Shown here in pieces: positions 9,818 to 20,401 of a stretch of DNA of 64,000 bases (position 1 is its first letter; each line of letters opens with the position of its first letter). The translations under genes and the position numbers were made by a program. Location of the stretch: the NCBI RefSeq assembly GCF_040183065.1, contig NW_027185501.1:2681501-2745500 (forward strand). The letters are read 5' to 3'. The DNA comes from Periplaneta americana. Its lineage: Eukaryota; Arthropoda; Insecta; Blattodea; Blattidae. A model generated the notes under the pieces. It searched no databases, was not told where the DNA came from, and saw only the letters and a program-made list of their open reading frames with translations.

Positions 9818-10093
9818 TAATATAAAAAAAATTTGATGTGAGCAATGTTATGTAACAGTAGGCTATGAGACTCTCTCTAACCTTCATGAAGAGCCAATAC
9901 TCAAAATAACAAGACTGTTGCATTAGGCTATATAAAAACGTAAGAACAATGAGAAAGGTATTTATCTTCTCTGGTACAACTGAAGTATTCCGAATAAGAG
10001 GCCTTCTCCTTTTTACAACTTTATGCATTCGTTATGGATAGTTAAGGGGAGAGGATGGTATTTTTTGGTGAAAAATGAGTAAATTAAGAAAAA

Positions 10094-10445
10094 AGTCTTT
10101 AAGATACTCGTGATATGTGTGGAATGCATAGCATAACATTTTGCGGGTATTTGTGCCCTTATCGCATGTTGAGTCGCCATTTTTAAACTTCCTGCATTAT
10201 GGATTTTTAAATCACTCGGCAACTTTTATTGTTGTTTCCGGTAAATTAAATTTTCAAAAAAAAAAAAATTTTTTTTTCCTTAAAATACTCTTTGATATGT
10301 GTGGAATGCATAGCATAACACATTGTGGGTATTTGTGCCCTTATCGGATGTTGAGACGTCCTTTTTAAACTTCCTGCTTTATGGATTTTTAAATCACACG
10401 CCCGCTTTTATCGGTTTCCAGTAACTTCATTTTTTTTTTTTTTTT
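10094..10445. repeat. Two-copy direct repeat, period about 182 bp
   Basis: GATATGTGTGGAATGCATAG occurs at 10112 and again at 10294 with long flanking similarity (ATTTGTGCCCTTATCG, TTTTTAAACTTCCTGC, GGATTTTTAAATCAC). The copies are clearly diverged, so this duplication is older than the neighbouring 297-bp one. Confidence 0.8.
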
Positions 10446-10503
10446 GCTACATTGCCAGACAAAAATGGATATAATTTCTGAACTATTAAAGATACATGCA
10501 TGA

Positions 10504-11100
10504 AATTTATAACACATATTCTTTAGATGATTAGGAAACTTTTCTCTGTAACAGAATTTTGTTAATTTATTTCATTTTAAAATTACGTCCGTTTGTTTAC
10601 AAGAAAGGAAATCAGAAAATTGTTATTGAATTTTAATTGTTTATTTTACAAACGTAGGGACTAATATCAAAATTCTGTTACAGACAGTTTGTAGAACATG
10701 CTTTTGCAAATACATTGCAAAAAACAGTTTGAATCTATCTTTAAAAACGGTTTAGATATATCGGTTTTAATACAATCCTGCATTGGGTATATTTTTTTCA
10801 AATTTATAACACATATTCTTTAGATGATTAGGAAACTTTTCTCTGTAACAGAATTTTGTTAATTTATTTCATTTTAAAATTACGTCCGTTTGTTTGCAAG
10901 AAAGGAAATCAGAAAATTGTTATTAAATTTTAATTGTTTATTTTACAAACATAGGGACTAATATCAAAATTCTGTTACAGACAGTTTGTAGAACATGCTT
11001 TTGCAAATACATTGCAAAAAACCGTTTGAATCTATCTTTAAAAACGGTTTAGATATATCGGTTTTAGTACAATCCTGCATTGGATATTTTTTTTTCAAAT
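10504..11100. repeat. Two-copy direct repeat, period 297 bp, nearly identical
   Basis: The block starting AATTTATAACACATATTC at 10504 recurs at 10801 and runs to about 11100 with only a handful of differences. Near identity against the diverged surroundings indicates recent duplication inside the TTAA element, or homogenisation. Confidence 0.9.
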
Positions 11101-11424
11101 TTGGGCCCCCCCCCCCGATTTTTTTTTTCAAAATATTTATATTTGGGTGAGTTGCTACAGCTATGAGCTCTCTACACACAAAAAATTAATATTTTACACC
11201 AAATAGGAAAATAGTTTTAAAAAATACCATCTTCTCCCCTTAAATAACTTGTGCACTGCATCTTCCTTTAAGTACCATCTACCTGATGACAGCTGAGCTT
11301 CGTAACTTTCTTTTGTGAAATGTTCACTACACAAAAGAACTGTTTTTTGTGGGAGTCCACTTTTACCTTTTAACTGCAGCTACCCATTGATGCAGAATGT
11401 GTGGTCTGCTGAATGGAAATCTAA

Positions 11425-12377
11425 AATGAATGAGACACAATGATAAGACTAAACAATGAAGTTTGGCTACAGTATATTAGAGAGATATTAAATACCTTTT
11501 AACGAATATGAACCCTAAGGCTGCACTCCTCCCATGTCAAAATAGATTAGTTATCATCCCTGATATCACAATAAACATTTTTTTGTTAACACAATGAATT
11601 TGTACTGCGCATTTTAATTTAAACATGCTCGAAAAGCATAACCTAGAACAGGAATTTATTTAGTTGAAGGTTACTTATGTCCCGGCCACTATAGGAACTT
11701 GCAACAATACCTTGAAAATGCCTTGGATTTATAGTATTGATTATTATAAATTGATGTGATTACTGGGAGAGCTGTATATCCACCCAACCCACCCTAAATA
11801 CGTACCTTACTTATGTACGAAAATCGTCGTGCGTGAATGAAGTATACAGTCATATTTCCTTAATGCGACAGTTGGTTTCAGTGTCACCAACGTAGATAAT
11901 ACTACACACCTAATCAAACCAAACCTAACCTCTCAGATAATACTATACACCTAATCAAATCTAATCTAACCTGTCACATAATACACACCTAATCAAACCT
12001 AATCTAATCTGTCACATAATACTACACCCCTATATTAACGTTAAGCGTTGTTCTGTGAATGAATCCATGTGTTCATGCAGTGATAATTCCACGTAACGGG
12101 TGTTTCAGACCACCTGTATGAGCCTTTTTTCTCAAAACCTATATGATATTGGTTGTTCATAAAAAAATTTTGATAACCAGAACCTACGTAAAGAATCGGT
12201 TGGTGGTAGTACCATTTCCCATAATAAACCGGAAGTAGCGCTACCAGGGGCGTAGCATGCATGGGTGTGGGTGATGTGTCGCATACCCTGAAATTTTTCT
12301 TAACAAAAAATATATTTATCATTATTTACCGGTACTTTATTTTGTGTGTATCATGTTATACTTGTTACATATAAATT
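11425..12377. other. Non-coding stretch with a 40-bp minisatellite
   Basis: I see no gene. At about 11894-12028 a unit of roughly 40 bp built on ATAATACTACACACCTAATC repeats about three and a half times (words CCTAATC, AACCTAACC). Near 12246 a CAGGGGCGTAGC word resembles a hAT transposon end, without a partner. The first THAP exon of the leftward P element might be expected here but was not found. Confidence 0.5.
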
Positions 12378-12909
12378 CAGGGCCGCCGAGAAGAGGGAGC
12401 AAAGAGGGAGAGTGCATATGGGCCCGTGAGCAGTAAAGGCCCGTCAGATTAAGTGAGTCTGATTACTTTTTAATATCATGAATAATTATTCGTAGATACA
12501 TATGAGTACTATAAAATTTTGTAAGAACATTTGTTACATAAATTTGACATATTAACTCAACAATAGTAGAATTAATACAAATTACCACTTCATATATAAA
12601 TATTTGACTTTTATATACTAGAATATCGGTTTCCCGCATTAACATTCATCGACATGACAATTGAGGGCCCCTACATTTGCCTGAACTATCTTCCCGTCAC
12701 TTGTACCAAACACGTTCAATTATTTATTGGCTTGTCCTTTTTAACTACCAACCGCTGGCCCACAGCAATATGTTAGTGGAGTCTCCCAAACCAAAGTCGC
12801 AGGATACGTTTCCTTTTCAGTACATTGTATGTTTCGTGTCGAAACTTTCATTGTCGTTTGTCTAGTGAATTCTGTTTATTAGTATTACCGGTTATAGTTT
12901 AACTGCACA

Positions 12910-13044
12910 ATGGACAAGTACAGGCATAAGTCGGGACCTGAGAAGCATAAGGACAGAAAGAAAAAATTGGAAGATATTAATATGAGTGCTAGACTGCGTG
13001 AAAAATATTATGGCGACATTAACAATGAGAACATGATGAGCTGA
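12910..13044 (+). pseudogene. hAT transposase N-terminal fragment
   Basis: A 44-codon open stretch starts at ATG 12910 with the lysine/arginine-rich MDKYRHKSGPEKHKDRKKK and continues LEDINMSARLREKYYGDI before TGA at 13042. The family is recognised by the K-SGxxK-KxRKKK opening of ZMYM-like hAT transposases. The catalytic domain that should follow is deleted; the next recognisable piece is the C terminus at 13165. Confidence 0.6.
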
Positions 13045-13164
13045 AATATTTAAAATCAATTCAGGCCTCTAATTTAGGGCCAGCCCCACTGAAACCTATG
13101 AATCTCCTAAATAGTCTGAGGAAATTAAAACTGTACAGTTGATTTCCAAATATTTGTATAACCA

Positions 13165-13382
13165 TTACAATATTCTATAAAATTCCTGTGCCAGTTGCTG
13201 ATGCTGAAAGATCTTTCAGCAAAATGAAGGAAATAAAAATTCTATTCAGATAAACACTGTGTCAAGAACGTCTGAGTGACCTTGGCCTCTTTAATCTGGA
13301 GAACGATCTTGCTAGGTCTTTAAATTTTGGTGATATAATTGATGATTCTGCATCAGTGAATTCAAGGAGAGTTGTTTGTTGA
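13165..13382 (+). pseudogene. hAT C-terminal dimerisation fragment
   Basis: Reading IPVPVADAERSFSKMKEIKI, a stop, then CQERLSDLGLFNLENDLARS and FGDIIDDSASVNSRRVV. The A-x-AERSFS-K-K motif followed by ERL--L-L--IE is diagnostic for the hAT dimerisation domain. It has one internal stop (TAA after LFR) and no upstream catalytic part. Confidence 0.8.
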
Positions 13383-13747
13383 TGTCGGACTGCAAGTTAG
13401 AAATTACAGCTGTTTAGGAATAATGTTTTATGAATATAATAGGCTATATTGTGCTAATGTGAAGTTTTGCTAAAAGTTTTCAATGTAATAAAAGTGTATA
13501 TTTTTAAGTTCGTATCTATGTATGGGGTTATCTCTTATTTATTTTGCAAATAATTATTATGGTTAGAATAACTGGTAACTTGTAATTGTTACTTTTTTCA
13601 ACGGGGGTCTGAGTACAGTATTGCATAGGGGCCCATAAATTCTGTCAGTGGCCCTGCACATACTGTAACTTACTATAAGCACTAGTTTAGCCATATATTT
13701 ATATTAACTGTATATGATTTAGTATTGTTTATATTCCAGATGGGGGA

Positions 13748-15342
13748 TTCGCTCAATAAACAAAGAACGAAATCAGCATGGTGCTTTTGCTACCATAGTT
13801 CAACACATGGAAGTAAATGACCAGGAAATGTTCAAGTACACACGGATGGAACCACATTAATATTCAATAAACTATTATCACTTGTGAATCCTAAACTGTT
13901 GAAGCGAAGTCGCCGGGGAATTTTTGTGTCCAGAACTTTGCTTAGCAATGACACTTAAATATTTGGCACATGGAGGGTCATTTCTAAATTTAAGCTGGGA
14001 ATTTAGAGTTGGTATTTCAAGTGTAGATTTCTCAAACAATTTGGGAAGTATTCTGCCCTTTGTACTTAAACCATCATTATATGAAGAATGAATAACAATC
14101 AGCAAAAGATTTTTCAGAAAATGAAACTTCCCTAAAACTCTAGGGGCAATTGACGGAAAGCGTGTTGAAATTAAATGTCCACCCCATTCGGGAACCTTTA
14201 CAATAATTTTAAACAACATTTTAGTTTAGTGTTGCTGGCATGTTGTTACTCAGATTACAAGTTCATTTGGGCTGATATAGGGCCTAGGTGCATGTGGATC
14301 AGAAAACAATGCAGGAATATTTAGGCTAAAATAAGGTCATGGGACGTGCATTAGAACAGCGTACTTTACCATTGCTTCTTCTATACTTCCTAGTACAGCT
14401 CATGCATTCTGTCAAGATATTCGCAATGCACAGTAGGGAAACAACGTTTCCGTGTGGAAGGGGTAGGAGTAGAAGGGAAGGTCGGGTGTATGTCTACCGA
14501 GTTCAAGGCAAAGGCTAATCCATTCTCCTATAATTCGTAAATAGACTCATCCAATCTCCTACGCAACTCTGTAGGAAGAGTGGAGGAGTGTCTGGACATA
14601 ATGCATGAGCTGTAGTGACATAACAATGCCCCATTTCTTCGTAGAAGACGAGGATTTTCCATTAAGGGAATACATGATGAGGCCATGCCCAGGTAAATAT
14701 TTGGGTAAAAAAAAACATTTTCAATTATAGACTATCGAGGGCAAGAAGAACGATCGAAAATAGTTTTGGTATTCTTGCAAGCCAGTGAAGAGTGTACAGA
14801 CAGTCCTTATCTTGATCTGTACAAACAACAGAAGCTATAGCTAAAGCTACATTGTGCTTATATATTATTTTAATGTACCGAAGTACATATGATATTTCCA
14901 TGCAGATATTCTGTGTCATCATAAGATGAAAGAGTAATGGAACGGAGAAAAATTCTCTCCGGCACCAGGACTTGAACCCGGGTTTTCAGCTCTACGTGCT
15001 GATGCTTTATCCACTAAGCCACACCGGATACCCATCCCGGTGTCGGACAGAATGAAAGCGTAATGGAACGGAGAAAAATTCTCTCCAGCACCGGGATTTG
15101 AACCCAGGTTTTCAGCTCTACGTGCTGATGCTTCTGTCCGACACCGGGATCGGTATCCGGTGTGGCTTAGTGGATAAAGCATCAGCACGTAGAGCTGAAA
15201 ACCCGGGTTCAAATCCCGGTGCCGAAGAGAATTTTTCTCCGTTCCATTACTTGAACTGAGAGACAAATTAGTTGATTACTTAGTTTCAGATGCTGAATGT
15301 GTCACCTGGCAAAATAAGATTCTTAATAGAGGAAAGTGAAAG
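13748..15342 (+). pseudogene. PIF/Harbinger transposase relic, interrupted by a SINE cluster
   Basis: Plus-strand frames give [109 protein letters not shown] and, past the SINE cluster (14934-15252), LRDKLVDYLVSDAECVTWQN. This is the DDE transposase of PIF/Harbinger elements: the GAIDGKH aspartate region, the GDEAFPL-like region and the SRARRTIEN glutamate region are all recognisable, although the second reads VEDEDFPL. Many frame changes are present. No terminal repeats were identified. Confidence 0.8.
14934..15252. repeat. Three-copy tRNA-derived SINE cluster, two minus and one plus
   Basis: Copy 1 (about 14934-15051, minus), copy 2 (about 15060-15133, minus, truncated) and copy 3 (about 15134-15252, plus). 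The plus copy holds a pol III A box (TGGCTTAGTGG) and B box (GGTTCAAATCC), a 7-base anticodon-type loop with GTA, and a tail ending TTTTTCTCCGTTCCATTA. Copies 2 and 3 abut head to head and would form a long hairpin. It sits inside the Harbinger relic. Frames reading RDLNPG across such SINEs are artefacts. Confidence 0.8.
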
Positions 15343-15859
15343 ATAATGTTCATAATGATAAATTGAATACTGTATAATAATGTTTGCATATTAATTAGAT
15401 AGACATTTGTTAAGTTATATTATTGAATTGTGAAGTAGTTACAATGTTGAAATACTTCCTTTCACTGAACTGAAATGTAATGGTAAGTGAAAATGTTTAT
15501 ACACAACTTTTGTAACCTCATGTTGTCGTAAAAGACAAGTATTTTGTTCTGGACCAAAAATACAATAAAAATGAAGTAGAAATTAGTGTTTTACCGTGGA
15601 GCTTACTCAGAGCTGTTAATTTTCATAGTGCAAATGCTGTACAAAATTATTTTATTACATCTGACGTGCCTTGTGCGAGTGTAGCATTAGATAGGCCTAT
15701 AATATATTATAACACAATCACAATTATATAGAATACTACTGATGAAATGAATACCGGTACTGTAACTGTGTTCTATAAAATATTAGTATTGGTACACAAA
15801 TATTTTAATGTAATATAGTGTGATCACAATGACATATAAAAATCCCACTTCATTTTAAT

Positions 15860-17009
15860 TGAGACAGGGAGATCAAAAACCCACTAACTCCAATTTTTTA
15901 CAAAATTGAGTTATGGGCTGGATGATGCTTTTTAGTTTATCCCGCATGCGTGGAAGGCAAGAATACACTAATTTCGACATTCATCTGCATTCTGGGGGCT
16001 GTTTTAAAACTCGTGGAAGTCAGAACTCCTCTTACTCCATGAAATAAGAGAGTTTTTGCATTCCAAGCTTAATTTCCCGGTAGGTGGCAAAACTATTGCT
16101 CAACCAGCTGAGTAAAGTGATATGATACAATATTCAGAATGTCATAAAAATCTATGAAATCCATGTAAATAAGACTATTAAAGGCACAATATCGAGTCGA
16201 TTAACTTCCAGAAATCCAATACCGATGCATCGTTCCCCAGTCAACTAAAGTACAATTCAGCATTGCCATTGAAAGAAGAAAGCAAAAGGACTTTCAAAAT
16301 TTAATGCAGTTTATTTCTGAGGAAAGTAGGATGAATTACCAAACTCTCTTTGCGGACAGTAATAATCTAGAATCTAGATGCACAAGAAGAACATGAGAGT
16401 GAGAGAAAAAAACAATGTGTAACATGAATGAGACTGTGTTAACATTTTAATATTGTTTTTGGTTTTATTTGTGTATTTTGATGTGCTTTATGGTAATTTG
16501 TGATTTTCTGTCTCACATAGGCCATTTGAAATTTAAAAAAAATATTGTTGTTGTTTTCTAATGCCAGGCGTTTGACAATAAAGTCATTTTGACCTCTTGC
16601 ACTCCAATATTTTTCAAAGATATTATCATGGCCAGCCACTGAAGCACAGATGTAGCAATGTTAATCTTAATAATAAACTTCCATTTTCTCGTATATTCCA
16701 ATATTACATAACGGAATTATGATATACTTATCTTTTTTTCTTCACATGGCTCATATTTATTCACTTTCCTTAATTCATACACTGTGGAAGTCAGAAAACC
16801 ACTAACTCCAGCAGTGTTTATTTCAAATTGTAGCGTAAGATAATGTAAAAATTTAGATTTTGAAGTATTCAATTGATAAAGAATGTAATTTTACACAATA
16901 TTAATATATAAATGTATAACATTTAAAGTTAGTAAGAGAAATGATAAGTTTTTTCTCTCTCCTGTAAAATTTGGTTTATTGGAGTTAGGGATTTTATTTC
17001 CCTGTCTCA
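15860..17009. mobile_element. 1.15-kb TIR element (Z) with a coding relic
   Basis: Ends TGAGACAGGGAGATCAAAAA (15860) and inverted TGAGACAGGGAAATAAAATC (to 17009), both followed inward by CTAACTCCAAT. The flanks are TTAAT and TTAGT, a possible imperfect 5-bp duplication. Similar CCACTAACTCC words recur inside (near 16030 and 16800). The interior holds a short coding-like relic near 16235-16375 (DFQNLMQFISEESRMNYQTL) and the 3' end of LINE Y (16544-16651, minus). I cannot name the superfamily. Confidence 0.6.
16544..16651 (-). mobile_element. LINE Y, extreme 3' end
   Basis: The minus strand reads SVAGHDNIFEKYWSARGQ and then the LINE Y terminus ACGCCTGGCATTAGAAAACA followed by AAC repeats. It is 5'-truncated at CTGTGCTTCAG. 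The same terminus ends copies at 29910, 31333 and 42484. One inserted base in GGTCAAAATGAC shifts the frame relative to the other copies. Confidence 0.85.
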
Positions 17010-17969
17010 TTAGTACAGTTATGTTGTAAATTTAAATATGTCTGTGCTTATATAATAATTTTATTATATTAGTATTGAATTTCAATCACAGAAAGTAACT
17101 AATTATATGAAATATGCATTGTATTTATTTTCTAAGATAGTATAATAAAATAACAACTGGAGAAAGTATATATTTTATAATTAGGCCTACTAAGGTTCTG
17201 AGTACATCAGGTGTGTATAACTTGGTGGGTTACCGAACTCGTTAAAAGCTGAAAGTTATTTTCTTAAAATTCATTGGAAAGGTGATTTTCAACGAGAAAA
17301 GAATAATATTAAAGGAAGTTAATTTTTATATTAAAATGGACCCACATACCTATTCCATAAGATAATGCAGATGTCACAAGACATGGATTATACGATCTAG
17401 CTTATCAGAGAAAAATGGAATCGAGAATGCTTTCCAAGATATTCAAGATAATATGAAATGCCTTTAATGCGTCGTCACTCCGAATTAACAGTCTACTCCT
17501 CCTCCTCTACTGATTTCTAATTGCTTCCATTACTGAACTGTTTACATTTAATGTACATACATAATGCTTACTTGTGTTTGTGGATTGTTAGAAATGTCAC
17601 AAAATGGTAATTCAGCAAATAGCAGATCGAATGATGCCACACAACTCTTCACATGGATATAAATAATTTAGGCATATCTATAAAACTAGTACACCGTTGA
17701 ATTTATTCTTCATTTACTTTGATTATAGCAACGAATATTTATAAACAGCTGGCATGTTGAAACTAAATGACGCGTCATTGGCTTACTTAGCTCTGATTGG
17801 CCAGTTCCGATAAAGCTTATTGTTGAGCTCTTCCTTCATTACAGCCAACACAAGTGAGTCAGCCAATAGGGATTATTACTGAACGAATTTCCCTGTTCTG
17901 TTTTTCTGAGTCCATCGGCGATTAGTTCCACTTTTATTCACGGATTCTGGCATAAGCAAAAATTCGTCG

Positions 17970-18015
<46 letters not shown>
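17970..18015. repeat. (AAT)n microsatellite
   Basis: About 15 uninterrupted TAA units. Isoleucine- or asparagine-run open frames over it are not genes. Confidence 0.95.
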
Positions 18016-18017
<2 letters not shown>

Positions 18018-18534
18018 TGAAAATATATACATAATATTAGAGTTGAAACACAGGATCCAAACATCGCCTACCTTGTTACGTAATTCAGTAACGGCTTTGC
18101 TTCCAATAAATTCAAGTTAACAGCTTTTCCTTATTTCTCAATGATAAACTAGCTGTAATAATTTTTGTTATATATACAATAAATTATATTATAAAATAAT
18201 GCAATGCATTAAAAAATATGTATCAAATTCATTTAATCTTCGTATACAATATACAGAGATATGGTTTTATTTCTTTTCATTTTCAGCCCTATCAAATCAT
18301 TACATATCACTTTAAGTGTTAATGTGGTCAACGTCTCATTATAAAGAAAAACTAGAATCTAGACATTACATATAATGACAGATTTATTATTTAATATGTC
18401 CAATTTACCTAGATGCATTAAAATGATATGTATTTTATTTCTCGACTGCTAGGTGGTATAGGTGGTTCACTGTGTAGGTGGTGTGATGTCAGCGCCAACT
18501 ATACGGAAAAAGCAGAATCTCACAGTTAAGCTGG
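18016..18534. other. AT-rich non-coding stretch
   Basis: No gene, RNA gene or clear element end recognised between the AAT microsatellite and the 191-bp MITE. The same holds for most of 17010-17969. Confidence 0.5.
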
Positions 18535-18725
18535 CACAGTCTAATATATTATAGTATATACAGTCACGAAGCTCAATACGTAGGGAATATGCATCCATAG
18601 ATAGTTGCTAACCACTAGGACCGCTACTATCGCCTCATCACAGACAATGCGAAATAGTACCGGCACAGTCTATTGTTCCTAGTACCCTAACAACTCAAGC
18701 TTCGGACTGTATACATTAGAATGTG
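18535..18725. mobile_element. 191-bp MITE, copy 1, 7-bp target duplication AAGCTGG
   Basis: Starts CACAGTCTAATATATT and ends inverted CACATTCTAATGTATACAG; the conserved inner part is TATACAGTCACGAAGCTC. AAGCTGG flanks both sides exactly (18528-18534, 18726-18732). Related copies lie at 24177-24367 and 33291-33473. Confidence 0.85.
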
Positions 18726-19570
18726 AAGCTGGTTTGAGGGTCATTTAAATCAGTCATGCTACATCCAAGGTACGGGCTCGAAGTGAGAGAGCCTTCAGCA
18801 TATAGAGCCAACATTAGTTTAAACGGGTGGGCTGTCGTTTAAACAGGGTTGTAGTCCCAAACTTTACAGTGCCGGAGCTCTTTATGTTTTTTTTTTTACC
18901 TTCTTGGAAAGTTTAAAATTCACTTCGTAAAATAACTGGAAAAAAACACAACATATTTCGGTAAGTAACACCACAGACAATCTTCTGTATTGTACAAAGA
19001 CGAGCAAAGTAATGAAATACGATACGAAACGAAAGTGAACTAGGAATGTGACCAGTTCGCGAAGGGGCACTAAAGTTAATTTGGTGGTTGTCCTGTCACT
19101 GACTCCTTCCCCATCCCTCACTACACACCCCTCCTTTGCTCCTAGTGGTCTCGCGACCTTCTACTTCCGAACTTGTTTCGAAATTCTAAAGGAAGCACAG
19201 AAAATGTGTGTAAATATTCTGACATTAACTAAGGTATCGTTAGCTGGAAAAGTACTATGGTGTCAAAACAGATTATTTTAAAATTCCAAATCTGTGCCGG
19301 AGCTCTGCCCCACCTCCACTACATCCCTGCATTTAAATTAAACGAGTGCCAGATATTTATGGAGAAAATGGAAGGACGTTTAAATTGAATACTAAAGTTG
19401 AACGGGTATAATTTATACCAAGTTTAATTTAATTTGGAGAAAATGGCCCTTACATTTATAGTTTTAAATGCAACTATGAAAATAATTCAGGAGAAAACGA
19501 CTTAAAACTTACAATAACCTAATTTTCCACTAAGTAAAAACAAAGCTGCATTTGAAAATATAATAGATAT
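18726..19570. other. Non-coding, possible hAT debris
   Basis: The word GTGCCGGAGCTCT occurs at about 18870 and 19292. The second copy, read on the minus strand, follows a CAGGGATGTAGTGGAGG word that resembles a hAT end. No coding sequence is recognised. Confidence 0.35.
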
Positions 19571-19799
19571 AAGTAAATGATAACATTCTGGATCTTAGTG
19601 ATAGCTATAGCACTCTTTTTACACTGTAACATTTCCTATATACTGCTAATAATATATTAACTTCTTGAGTTTTTATTTTTTGTAAACACTGAAACGGAAA
19701 GTCATGAAATTTCTAAATAAACACGAATATTAGTGTAATACTCGTATTACAGAAGTTGTTTCTGCCGCTCTGTTATGACTCGTACACCCGCAGAGTTTC

Positions 19800-20395
19800 T
19801 CAGGATGGCTTGATCTTGGCTGCGTCTGCCTTCTTCTTGGAGCTCTTCGCTCTCGTCTTGAAGATCGCAGGGTCAAGGTGGTTATACGGCATGTCACACC
19901 AGTCCACGTTCTGTGTGAGTGGGTTATTCACATCAGATTGGAGCAGATGCGGTGCGTTCAACACGAACATTTGCTCAGCCCATGGTGTTAGGTCCATGGG
20001 CGTGAATTTGAACTGCCACTGGGGGAGACTCTGGTGTACCAGCATCATGCGGAAGTACTGCCTGAAGTCTGCAGCCAGGTAGTGCCACTCGAAACTTCTG
20101 TCCAGCAGCCAGATCTTGGGGTCCTCTCGTTTTAGATCGGAATCGCACTCGCTTTTGTCCATGTACACCAGACACACCTTTCCGATGCCTTGGCAAGCGT
20201 CCAGTTCGAAGATCTTGCACTTGACGCCGAAGTTGGGACGCTGCCTGGGGTCGTCCTGCTCGCTGCAGATCTCGATGTCCAGCAGCGTGGGGCATTCCGC
20301 ATCGCCCATGCTCTTGACGCCGGCCAGCCGCCGTAACTCAGACATAGAGTTGATCTTCATGTTGCTGATGGGGAGCACCTCGCCTTGTGGATATT
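19800..20395 (-). CDS. TPGS2: TPGS2 (tubulin polyglutamylase complex subunit 2) C-terminal fragment, intronless and open
   Basis: The open reading begins EYPQGEVLPISNMKINSMSE and continues CKIFELDACQGIGKVCLVYM, KIWLLDRSFEWHYLAADF, YFRMMLVHQSLPQWQFKF, LDPAIFKTRAKSSKKK, ending at 19800. It matches the C-terminal two thirds of TPGS2 (vertebrate equivalents: AINSISKL, FELDSCNGSGKVCLVY, FLDRALYWHFL and LPQWQYAF), a scaffold of the enzyme that adds glutamate chains to tubulin. About 198 codons remain of roughly 300, with a lysine-rich tail. The absence of introns, stops or shifts and the missing N terminus indicate a fairly young reverse-transcribed piece carried by LINE unit 2, not the functional gene. 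Confidence 0.85.
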
Positions 20396-20401
20396 CTCGA
20401 C

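Larger units (their letters stand above)
10046..11239. mobile_element. 1.2-kb non-autonomous element with TTAA target duplication
   Basis: Ends GGGGAGAGGATGGTATTTTT (from 10046) and inverted GGGGAGAAGATGGTATTTTT (to 11239), flanked by TTAA on both sides (10042-10045, 11240-11243). Removal restores the THAP frame of the surrounding P transposon. TTAA duplications are typical of piggyBac and Kolobok transposons; which of these mobilised it cannot be told. The interior is non-coding and dominated by two sets of direct repeats (10094-10445 and 10504-11100) and homopolymer runs (poly-C at 11105). Confidence 0.85.
1..11424 (-). mobile_element. P-superfamily (THAP) DNA transposon, heavily interrupted
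   Basis: A degenerate P-element transposase gene can be followed on the minus strand from about 11424 to the left edge, in pieces: THAP exon (11424-11244, then 10041-9960), linker (9817-9535), central catalytic part (9440-8870), 7955-7801, and C-terminal part (906-30). Landmarks are CSEHF of the THAP zinc site, DSMSLRK, TCDG, LAVQTF..SPTVADAIDY, DILNSRNPF and the DHLELLFSCIRARGG block typical of THAP9/P transposases. The gaps are explained by a TTAA element, a Penelope-like element and element X. Two of the junctions restore the P reading frame when the insert and one target duplication are removed. Neither terminal repeat was found; the left one lies outside the window. Several stops and frameshifts mark it as dead. 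Confidence 0.85.
9960..11424 (-). pseudogene. THAP-domain exon of the P transposase, split by a TTAA element
   Basis: Minus-strand translation of 11424-11244 gives a THAP zinc-finger core: WVAAVKR, WTPTKNS, CSEHF, GRWYLKEDAV. THAP domains are C2CH DNA-binding modules at the N terminus of P transposases. The exon starts after a plausible acceptor (tttag) near 11424; the first THAP exon with the leading cysteines was not found. The frame runs into the TTAA at 11240-11243 and resumes after the TTAA at 10042-10045. With one TTAA it reads VHKLFNYP, then a stop, then HKVVKRRRPLIRN, and ends near 9960 at a possible donor. One stop and about one frame slip are visible. Confidence 0.75.
12378..13656 (+). 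mobile_element. Internally deleted hAT transposon
   Basis: Terminal CAGGGCC at 12378 and inverted GGCCCTG ending 13656; an 8-bp duplication is not evident. It carries the two ends of a hAT transposase with the middle missing. Around 12910-13044 the reading MDKYRHKSGPEKHKDRKKK matches the basic N terminus of ZMYM-type hAT proteins. Around 13165-13382 ADAERSFSKMKEIK, CQERLSDLGLFNLENDLA and SRRVV match the hAT C-terminal dimerisation domain. The deletion of most of the catalytic domain fits a derivative formed by interrupted repair. Confidence 0.75.

Noticed and set aside
11894-12028. Interstitial telomere repeats (CCTAA words)
   Set aside because: The period is about 40 bp and the words are not in a TTAGG array, so this is a minisatellite.
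15160-15225. tRNA gene with GTA anticodon
   Set aside because: A and B boxes fit, but the anticodon loop lacks T before the anticodon, the acceptor stem does not pair well, and the unit is repeated three times with SINE tails.
14919-15266. 115-codon minus-strand frame containing RDLNPG-type words
   Set aside because: It lies wholly on the SINE cluster; such words are the known translation artefact of tRNA-derived SINE B boxes.
18868-19305. Element bounded by GTGCCGGAGCTCT repeats
   Set aside because: The repeats are direct, not inverted, and no duplication or second pair of ends was found.
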